Source of the DNA: an uncultured Oscillospiraceae bacterium
Lineage (GTDB): Bacteria; Bacillota; Clostridia; Oscillospirales; Acutalibacteraceae
DNA length: 13,752 nt
Assembly (NCBI GenBank): GCA_958354085.1
Contig: CATWUX010000049.1
Span: 1-13,752 of the forward strand
Direction: 5' to 3'
Numbering within the stretch: position 1 is the first letter of the stretch; each line of letters starts with the position of its first letter. This document shows, piece by piece, positions 1 to 5,641 of the stretch. The translations under genes were made by a program, and so were the position numbers. Under the pieces are notes generated by a model, which did not search any database, was not told the origin of the DNA, and saw nothing but the letters and a program-made list of their open reading frames with translations.

Positions 1-36
1 TATATCACTATGGATTTTTCTTTTATGTGTCCAACT

Positions 37-99
37 TCATTTTACAATTAACCACCAAAATTCTTTATCATTCTTTTGTATATTTCGAATTTCTATCAT
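37..99 (-). pseudogene. possible GNAT acetyltransferase N-terminal remnant
   Basis: A 20-codon reading frame begins with ATG at 99-97 behind a GAGGAG ribosome binding site and stops at 39-37. Its start, MIEIRNIQKNDKEFW, resembles the first strand of a family of gut-Firmicute GNAT acetyltransferases that open with similar residues. The reading frame then hits a stop, so if this is that gene it is broken near its start. The surrounding bases are very AT-rich, unlike the rest of the window. The family match is from memory of a short N-terminus and could be chance; a genuine short peptide or noise are alternatives. Confidence 0.3.
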
Positions 100-148
100 T
101 GCCTTTTTCTCCTCATATTCAAACCTAAAAATTCTGCCATTTACGCAA

Positions 149-180
149 AAAACGCCCGAACATTTTCGTCCGGGCGTTTT
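149..180. terminator. bidirectional hairpin terminator
   Basis: A perfect 10-bp inverted repeat (AAAACGCCCG at 149-158, CGGGCGTTTT at 171-180) encloses a 12-base loop. It has A's on its left and T's on its right, so it could stop transcription from either side. It lies just past the end of the TnpV-like remnant and of the minus-strand lipoprotein transcript, which is the likeliest user. Confidence 0.7.
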
Positions 181-185
181 CGGTA

Positions 186-287
186 TCAATCATAAATCCG
201 TTCAAACTTCACAATCGCTTCTGCCTGTGTCTTGCAAGCCTTCATTCGCCGTATCCATTCCATTTGATTATCGGTTATTTTGTTTCG
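186..287 (-). pseudogene. probable TnpV-like C-terminal remnant
   Basis: On the minus strand an open stretch of 33 sense codons runs from a stop at 290-288 to a stop at 188-186. It contains DNQMEWIRRMKACKTQAEAI followed by VKFERIYD. This resembles the C-terminus of TnpV, a small protein encoded by conjugative elements of gut Firmicutes, which typically ends in a segment like (A)ENQMEWVxRMNNI...AEEIV..ELIY. The rest of the protein is not seen upstream; the next 60 bases contain stops and then the lipoprotein gene begins. I read it as a degraded mobile-element fragment. An internal ATG at 263-261 could start a 25-residue peptide, but no good ribosome binding site precedes it. Confidence 0.45.
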
Positions 288-347
288 TTAGTGGAAACTG
301 TTTTACGAATACCGCCCTATGTCGCCGCGATCTTTTTTGTTCGAGTT

Positions 348-782
348 TTAGGGCGCTGTTGTTGCCGCCGTGAAGACGGTCGCCGAAGTCGAAGCCGCGG
401 AGGGGATCGGCTCGGTGTCCTGAATATACTGCGCACTTACATAGGCGGTTTCGTATTGGACGCCCTCGACCGTCACCTTGAACGAGATTTTGTACCAGTC
501 GCCCTCTTTATCCAGTATCTCCACCTTCTCGCCGAATTTCATACCGCCGATCACCTTGGCGGAAGGGCTTGCCTGCTCGCGCACGTACAGCGAATCCGCG
601 TTGCACCAGCCAACCGAAGGGATCACCGGCGCCGGCTGCGTGGCGGTCGTTGTCGTAGATGCCGTTGGTTCGGTCGACGCGGCGGAAGAGGAGGACGTTT
701 CCTCCTTGGCACAGCCGCCGAGCAGACCGGCGGCCAGCAAAACGGCCGGGAATATCATCAAAAAACGTGTGAACGGTTTCAT
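348..782 (-). CDS. SH3b-domain lipoprotein
   Basis: This 144-residue protein starts with a lipoprotein signal: basic MKPFTR, a hydrophobic stretch, then lipobox LLGGC, so the Cys should be lipidated and the protein held on the outer face of the membrane. A Ser/Thr-rich linker follows (about residues 28-48), then one bacterial SH3 (SH3b/SH3_3) domain at about 52-120. The latter has the usual N-terminal segment ADSLYVREQASPSAKVIG and the later GDWYKI. Such domains often bind peptidoglycan or other wall polymers. A Ser/Thr/Ala-rich tail ends the protein. The ATG at 782-780 is chosen because GGAGGGA lies just upstream and because the signal peptide begins there; longer forms would bury it. It is transcribed divergently from apbE, sharing a ~110-base promoter region. 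Specific ligand and role are unknown. Confidence 0.8.
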   Translation of the reverse strand: MKPFTRFLMIFPAVLLAAGLLGGCAKEETSSSSAASTEPTASTTTTATQPAPVIPSVGWCNADSLYVREQASPSAKVIGGMKFGEKVEILDKEGDWYKISFKVTVEGVQYETAYVSAQYIQDTEPIPSAASTSATVFTAATTAP

Positions 783-801
783 AAAATCCCTCCAGTTTGT
801 G

Positions 802-829
802 TTGTACAAGCTACTTCTATGCGTATAGT
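802..829 (+). promoter_or_regulatory. candidate promoter for the apbE-rnf cluster
   Basis: TTGTAC (802-807) and TATAGT (824-829) are separated by 16 bases and lie about 60 bases upstream of the apbE start, in the divergent gap between the lipoprotein gene and apbE. The -10 box is good and the -35 box is weak. The position fits, but the AT-rich gap offers other possible -10 boxes (for example TATTAT near 857). Confidence 0.35.
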
Positions 830-892
830 AGCATATTTTAGCGCATAATAAAAGTATTATACGGATTTTTTCAAAAAAGAAGGCGGGAAAAT

Positions 893-1927
893 TTGAAGCT
901 GCGCGCTTTGGCAGGATGGGCCGTTTCGGCTTGTCTGATACTGGGCGGTTGTGCGGCGGGCTCCGGCAAGCCGGCCGCACAGCGCTTTTCCACCTCGTTT
1001 TTGGGCGCGATGGACACGCTGGTGCAATTTACTGCGTACTGCGAGAGCAGCGGACAGTTTGATGCGGCGGCGGAGCTTGTGCGGCAGGAGCTGGAACGGT
1101 TGGACAAGCTGTTCGATCTGTACGATGCGGACAGTGAGCTGAACCGCCTCCACGCGGCAGCGGGGCAGACGGCTGTCGCCGTATCGCCGGACACCTCCGC
1201 TCTGCTCTCCCGTACGCTCGCCCTCCAACGGCAGGTCGGCGGCGTGAATATCGCGATGGGCCGCGTGCTGGCGCTTTGGCATACCGCCCGCGAAACAGGA
1301 GAGCTGCCGGAGCCCGCCGCGTTGGAGCAGGCGCTGGCGCACAGTGATGCGCAGGACGTGATCGTGGACGGGCGCACCGTGCGGCTGGCTGATCCGGAGC
1401 TGCGGCTGGATCTGGGCGGCGTCGCCAAGGGCTATGCCGCTCAAGTGATCCGGGAACGGCTGACGGCAAGCGGCGTCACGACGTTTTTGCTGGACTGCGG
1501 TACCAGCACGCTGGTGTGTGCCGGCACGCCGCCGGACAAGAACGGCTGGACGGTCGCGGTGCGCAATCCCGATGCGAGCCTGAATTTGTCGGGAGCCGCG
1601 GATCCTGCGCCGTTTCTGGGGACGATCGCGATCACCGACGGCTGTGTCGGCGTCAGCGGCGACTATCAAAAGTATTTTTACAAAAACGGGGTATACTATT
1701 CCCACATCGTGGAGGAAGCCACCGGCCGGCCGGCACGGCATGTGCGGATGGTCTGCGTGCTGACGGCAGACGCCTTTTTGTCGGATTATTACGCGACCGC
1801 GCTGTTTGCCCTGCCCTTTGCGCAGGCGCGGCAGGTGGCGGAATCCACACCGTCGTTGGAGGCACTCTGGATGTTTCCGGACGGATCGTTGTACAAAACC
1901 GATGGATTTATACTAAACGTAGAATAG
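893..1927 (+). CDS. apbE: FAD:protein FMN transferase ApbE, lipoprotein
   Basis: ApbE takes FMN from FAD and joins it by a phosphoester bond to a Thr or Ser of extracytoplasmic flavoproteins, with Mg2+ as cofactor. The 344-residue length is normal. Residues 1-20 form a lipoprotein signal ending in LGGC, so it should act outside the membrane. Family segments in order are MDTLVQFTAY (40-49), FDLYDADSELNRLH (74-87), DLGGVAKGYA (173-182), SGDYQKYF (255-262), SHIVEEATGRPA (270-281) and SDYYATALF (297-305). The last two correspond to the HIxDPxTGxPA and metal-binding ADALATALF motifs; here Asp-Pro is replaced by Glu-Glu, although His271, Asp298 and Thr302 remain. The start is TTG at 893, behind AGAAGG; it places the signal peptide at the N-terminus. 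It heads the rnf cluster, 17 bases ahead of rnfC, and its likely substrates are RnfD and RnfG encoded downstream. Confidence 0.93.
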   Translation: MKLRALAGWAVSACLILGGCAAGSGKPAAQRFSTSFLGAMDTLVQFTAYCESSGQFDAAAELVRQELERLDKLFDLYDADSELNRLHAAAGQTAVAVSPDTSALLSRTLALQRQVGGVNIAMGRVLALWHTARETGELPEPAALEQALAHSDAQDVIVDGRTVRLADPELRLDLGGVAKGYAAQVIRERLTASGVTTFLLDCGTSTLVCAGTPPDKNGWTVAVRNPDASLNLSGAADPAPFLGTIAITDGCVGVSGDYQKYFYKNGVYYSHIVEEATGRPARHVRMVCVLTADAFLSDYYATALFALPFAQARQVAESTPSLEALWMFPDGSLYKTDGFILNVE

Positions 1928-1944
1928 ATAAAGGAGCAAAGCGT

Positions 1945-3237
1945 ATGAGCCAAGCCTTTTCCGGCGGCATTGCCTTTGGACACGCGGTTGAACAAAAACA
2001 GCTGACAAGCGGACTGCCGATCGAAAATTTTGTGCCGAAGTCCGTGGTCATTCCGCTGCGGCAGGGGTTGGGCGCCGCCTGTATGCCGGTCGTGGAGGCC
2101 GGTCAGACCGTTGCGGTCGGGCAGCTGGTCGGGCGGCACCCCGAGGATAAAGCTCCGCCCATCCATTGCGGCGTGTCCGGACGCGTGACGGCGGTGGAGG
2201 AACGGCCGGTCGTCGGCGGGAAAACGCTGTGCGTGGTCGTGGACAATGACGGATCGGACACACCCGCGCCGCCGCTTGCGCATGACGGCAGCCCGGCGGG
2301 CATCCGCCAGCTGATGTGGGACGCCGGCCTGATCGGCATGGGCGGCGCGGGTTTCCCGACCGCTTTCAAATACCGTACCGACAAGCCTATCCGGCGGGTG
2401 CTCATCAACGGCTGCGAATGTGAGCCGTACCTGACCTGCGATCACGCGCTGATGCTGTACGAAGCGGATCTGGTCGTTTCCGGCGCGGCGGCGATGGCCT
2501 TGGCGGCCGGCGTGCAGCCGGGCGACGTCACCATCTGCGTCGAGGACAACAAAGCAGATGCCGGTGCGCGGCTGGAGCTGGCGGCACGGCCGGCCGGCGT
2601 ACAGGTCAAAACCCTGCCCACCCGGTATCCGCAGGGCGGTGAACGGCAGCTGATTGCCGCGATGACCGGCTGTGAAGTGCCGGTGGGCGGGCTGCCCGCG
2701 GATGTCGGTGTGCTTGTTTCCAATGCGGCCACCGCCGCCGCTCTGGGCAGCGCTCTGCGCGGGCATCCGCTGACGCACCGCATTTTGACTGTGTCCGGTT
2801 TGGTGAAACGCCCCGCCAATCTGCGCGTGCCGATCGGCACGCGGTTCGATGAGATACTCGCCCATTGCGGCGGCGTCAGCGTGCAGCCGGATTCGCCGGT
2901 GCCGCTTGTTTGGATTGCCGGTGGGCCGATGACCGGCGCGGCGATACAGCAGACCGATGTGCCGGTCAGCAAAACAACGGCGGGGCTGGTGGTGCTGGAG
3001 CACCCCGACCGTACGGAACAAAACTGCATCCGCTGCGGTGGCTGTGTGCGCGCCTGCCCGTCCCGGCTGATGCCGTTCGCGATTGACGCGGCCGTCATCG
3101 CCGGCAATCTGCCGCTGTGCGCGAGTTATACGGCTCAGCAGTGTATTTCCTGCGGCTGCTGCTCCTATATCTGCCCGGCGAAACGGTTTCTGGCCACCCG
3201 CGTTACGCTTGCGCGCAATACGCTGCGCAAAAAATAG
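1945..3237 (+). CDS. rnfC: RNF complex subunit RnfC (4Fe-4S flavoprotein)
   Basis: RnfC is the cytoplasmic peripheral subunit of the RNF complex, where NAD(H) is thought to react at FMN and electrons pass to 4Fe-4S clusters. The 430-residue protein has a biotinyl-like N-terminal barrel (about 5-100), the glycine-rich loop GMGGAGFPTAFK (131-142), NGCECEPYLTCDH (155-167), YPQGGERQLI (228-237), a SLBB-like segment (about 280-330), and two ferredoxin motifs. These are CIRCGGCVRACP (Cys361, 364, 367, 371) and CISCGCCSYICP (Cys400, 403, 406, 410), both complete. The usual N-terminal GGxHP motif reads GGIAFGH. The start at 1945 is chosen for AAGGAG at 1931-1936 and the family N-terminus; an open frame runs further upstream but overlaps apbE out of frame. 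A 35-base gap leads to rnfD. No ferredoxin-like RnfB partner is encoded nearby. Confidence 0.93.
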   Translation: MSQAFSGGIAFGHAVEQKQLTSGLPIENFVPKSVVIPLRQGLGAACMPVVEAGQTVAVGQLVGRHPEDKAPPIHCGVSGRVTAVEERPVVGGKTLCVVVDNDGSDTPAPPLAHDGSPAGIRQLMWDAGLIGMGGAGFPTAFKYRTDKPIRRVLINGCECEPYLTCDHALMLYEADLVVSGAAAMALAAGVQPGDVTICVEDNKADAGARLELAARPAGVQVKTLPTRYPQGGERQLIAAMTGCEVPVGGLPADVGVLVSNAATAAALGSALRGHPLTHRILTVSGLVKRPANLRVPIGTRFDEILAHCGGVSVQPDSPVPLVWIAGGPMTGAAIQQTDVPVSKTTAGLVVLEHPDRTEQNCIRCGGCVRACPSRLMPFAIDAAVIAGNLPLCASYTAQQCISCGCCSYICPAKRFLATRVTLARNTLRKK

Positions 3238-3272
3238 TATAAGAACGGCTTTGCGAAAGGAAAGGTTTGCGT

Positions 3273-4211
3273 ATGAAACCAACCATACAACTCTCGGCGC
3301 CGCATCTCCGCTCGCCGCGCACGTCCTGTTCCATTATGACGGACGTGCTGATCGGCTTGGTGCCTCCTGCGGTCGGGGCGATCGGTTATTTCGGCTGGCC
3401 GGCGGTCTGGCTGCTGGCGGTCACGATGACGGTCTGCCAGATCACGGAATCGCTTTGCCTGCTGTGCCGACGGCGCAGCGGTTTTGACGCGAGCGCACTG
3501 GTCACCGGCGCGCTGCTGGCGCTTTCACTTCCGGCCGGCACGCCGCTTTGGGCGGCCGCGCTGGCCGGTGTATTCGCGATCGCGGTTGTCAAGCAGCTGC
3601 TTGGCGGCATCGGCCGCAATCTGCTCAACCCGGCGATGGCCGGCCGCGCCCTGCTGCTGGTCGCGCTGCCGCAGGTGGTGAGCGGCTACAGCCTGCCGGA
3701 TGCCGTATCCTCCGCCACGCCGCTGTCCCAGATCGGGCAGCTTGAGCTGCTGCCCATGCTGTTCGGGCAGAAGAACGGCAGCATCGGCGAAACCTCCGGT
3801 GTGCTGATCCTGCTAGGCGGCGCGTATCTGTACTGCCGCGGCGTTATCCGGCTGCGTACGCCGGTTGCCTGTCTGGCGGCGTTTTCCGCCGTCATCTGGA
3901 TCTTCGGCGGGGATGGCTGGTTTACCGGCAATGTGACGGCGCATTTGCTGTCCGGCAGCATCCTGCTGGGGGCGTTTTTCCTTGTAACGGACTACGCCTC
4001 CGCACCGCTTACCGCCGGTGGCAACGTGCTGTTCGCCGTTGGCGTGGGCATCCTGACCGCAATCCTGCGGCTGGCCGGCCCGTATCCGGAGGGCGTTTGC
4101 TTCGCCATCCTGCTGATGAATCTTCTGGCGCCGCTGCTGGAATGGCTGACGCGCCCGGCGGTTTACGGCACGCTGCCCCGCCGGCATCCGGGTTACGCTG
4201 CGCACAGTTAA
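3273..4211 (+). CDS. rnfD: RNF complex membrane subunit RnfD
   Basis: RnfD is an integral membrane subunit homologous to NqrB and carries covalent FMN. The 312-residue protein is strongly hydrophobic with many membrane segments. Family landmarks are SAPHLRSP (8-15), SALVTGALLALSLPAGTPLW (74-93), VVKQLLGGIGRNLLNPAMAG (105-124), and near the end LVTDYASAPLTAGGN (237-251) and PYPEGVCFAILLMN (270-283). The flavin-acceptor segment reads DAVSSATP (143-150), with Thr149 as the likely ApbE target and Ser in place of the more familiar Gly before Ala. The ATG at 3273 follows GAAAGGAAAGG by about 7 bases and is preferred to the in-frame TTG at 3267, which is too close to that site. It lies between rnfC and rnfG with a 39-base gap to the latter. 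Confidence 0.93.
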   Translation: MKPTIQLSAPHLRSPRTSCSIMTDVLIGLVPPAVGAIGYFGWPAVWLLAVTMTVCQITESLCLLCRRRSGFDASALVTGALLALSLPAGTPLWAAALAGVFAIAVVKQLLGGIGRNLLNPAMAGRALLLVALPQVVSGYSLPDAVSSATPLSQIGQLELLPMLFGQKNGSIGETSGVLILLGGAYLYCRGVIRLRTPVACLAAFSAVIWIFGGDGWFTGNVTAHLLSGSILLGAFFLVTDYASAPLTAGGNVLFAVGVGILTAILRLAGPYPEGVCFAILLMNLLAPLLEWLTRPAVYGTLPRRHPGYAAHS

Positions 4212-4250
4212 GTATAGAAAATACGCAATAGAAAGGAAATACGGAGCAAT

Positions 4251-5621
4251 ATGAAAGGAATTTGGAAACCCATCGTCAATTTGGTGATCGTGCTGGCGGT
4301 GTCCGTCGGACTGCTGTTCGGCATGAACTGGATCACCAAAGGGCGCATCGAGGCACAGAAAACGGAAAGCGTCCGCAAAACCTTCGGCGAGCTGCTGACG
4401 GCCGAAAAGTATGAAGCTATGGATACGGACGGCGCAGAGGGGATCGCCGCCGCTTATCGTGCGCTGGACAAAGACGGGAAACTGGTCGGTTTTGCGGTCA
4501 CCGCATCGGTCAAGGGCTACGGCGGCGATATGCAGGTGCATGTGGCGCTCGCGCCCGACGCCACCCGTTTTGTCGGGCTGCGTGTCGGCAGCCACAGCGA
4601 AACGGAAGGATACGGTTCCAAAACGACCGAAGAGGCGTTTTATAAGCAGTTCCATTCCTTGGCGACTCCTGCCTCGGTAAACGGCTACACCGGCATCGAG
4701 GGCGGACAGGGCGCCGCGCCCACCACGCCGTCACAGCCGCACGCCAACGCATGGAAGGACGGCACCTATCGGGCGGAGGAAACCAAATTTACCAACGGCT
4801 GGCGGAGCTTTGTCGAAGTCACCATTGCCGGCGGCAAAATTGTCGCGGTCAACTGGGACGCGGACAAAGAGGACGGCACGACCACCAAAAAGCAGGAATC
4901 CCAAAACGGCACCTATATCATGACCGAAACCGGGAAGAAATGGCATGAGCAGGCGCAGATCATGGAGGACGAGCTGATCAGGACGCAGGACGTCTCCAAG
5001 CTGGTGTACGACAGCGCCAGCGGGAAAACCGACGCTTATGCGGGCGTATCCGTCGCAATCGGCGATTTTGCCAAGCTGGCTCAGCAGGCATTGGACAAAT
5101 CCAAGGGCGGTCAGACCGCCGCCGGCTGGAAGGACGGCGTGTACAAGGCGGAGCAGGCCGGTTACAAAAACGGGTATCGCCATTTTGTGGAAATTACGGT
5201 TGCGGGCGGCAAAATCACCGCCGTCAATTGGGACGCGTATAAAGAGGATTCCCAGCTGACCAAAAAGCAGGAATCCAAAAACGGCACCTATGTCATGACC
5301 GAAACCGGCAAAAAGTGGCACGAGCAGGCGGAAATTCTGGAGGGCGAGCTGATCAAAACCCAGAACCCCTCCAAAATCACCTACGATGCCGCCAGCGGAA
5401 AAACCGACGCTTATGCGGGCGTATCCATCACCATCAGTGACTTTGTCACGTTGTCTCAGCAGGCGCTGGACAAGGCCGGCAGCGTGAAAACGGGAGCGGT
5501 CGTCAACACGGCAAACGGAAACGGCTCGATCGACGCGGTTTCCGGCGCCACCGTGTCCTCCAAAGCGGTCGTGCGCGCCGCCAACCTCGCGTACGTTTTC
5601 GTGCGCGACCGTTTGTCATAA
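4251..5621 (+). CDS. rnfG: enlarged RnfG with two inserted PplA-like domains
   Basis: RnfG is normally about 190-220 residues: one N-terminal helix and an outward-facing FMN-binding domain whose Thr in S/TGAT carries covalent FMN. This one is 456. Residues 10-28 form the anchor. Residues 78-136 match the RnfG core, including GYGGDMQVHV and HSETEGYGSKTTEEAF. The family's C-terminal part appears only at 426-456, with DAVSGATVSSKAV and Thr434 as acceptor. Between them sit two tandem repeats (168-285 and 293-408) that resemble the repeated domain of PplA-like lipoproteins (WKDGxY...FVEVTIAGGKIxAVNWD...ALDK). At the place where PplA repeats have D-x-x-TGAT, both copies read DAYAGVS, leaving Ser267 and Ser392 in the acceptor position. 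A Pro/Gln/Ala-rich linker (151-167) precedes repeat 1. Start: GGAG six bases before ATG. It follows rnfD and precedes the RnfE-RnfA fusion by 20 bases. Confidence 0.88.
   Translation: MKGIWKPIVNLVIVLAVSVGLLFGMNWITKGRIEAQKTESVRKTFGELLTAEKYEAMDTDGAEGIAAAYRALDKDGKLVGFAVTASVKGYGGDMQVHVALAPDATRFVGLRVGSHSETEGYGSKTTEEAFYKQFHSLATPASVNGYTGIEGGQGAAPTTPSQPHANAWKDGTYRAEETKFTNGWRSFVEVTIAGGKIVAVNWDADKEDGTTTKKQESQNGTYIMTETGKKWHEQAQIMEDELIRTQDVSKLVYDSASGKTDAYAGVSVAIGDFAKLAQQALDKSKGGQTAAGWKDGVYKAEQAGYKNGYRHFVEITVAGGKITAVNWDAYKEDSQLTKKQESKNGTYVMTETGKKWHEQAEILEGELIKTQNPSKITYDAASGKTDAYAGVSITISDFVTLSQQALDKAGSVKTGAVVNTANGNGSIDAVSGATVSSKAVVRAANLAYVFVRDRLS
4752..5477 (+). repeat. tandem domain repeat inside rnfG
   Basis: Two copies of about 350 bases (roughly 4752-5105 and 5127-5477) encode domains that align along their whole length. 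Long shared protein stretches include GKKWHEQA and ASGKTDAYAGVS. At DNA level a 27-base block is identical at 5025-5051 and 5400-5426, and a second similar stretch encodes NGTYxMTETGKKWHEQA in each. The copies differ mainly at third positions and in the GTTTKKQESQ / SQLTKKQESK region, so this is an intragenic duplication, not an assembly echo. Confidence 0.85.
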
Positions 5622-5641
5622 AGGAAAGGGCTGGCTTAAGT

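Noticed and set aside
264..848. Plus-strand Arg-rich open frame at the left
   Set aside because: It is antisense to the SH3b lipoprotein gene, which has a signal peptide, lipobox and ribosome site.
1516..1944. Upstream extension of rnfC
   Set aside because: It overlaps apbE out of frame and adds residues absent from RnfC; ATG 1945 has a good ribosome site.
1789..3282. Long minus-strand open frame opposite rnfC
   Set aside because: His/Arg/Gly-rich composition typical of the reverse of GC-rich coding sequence, opposite a gene with intact family motifs.
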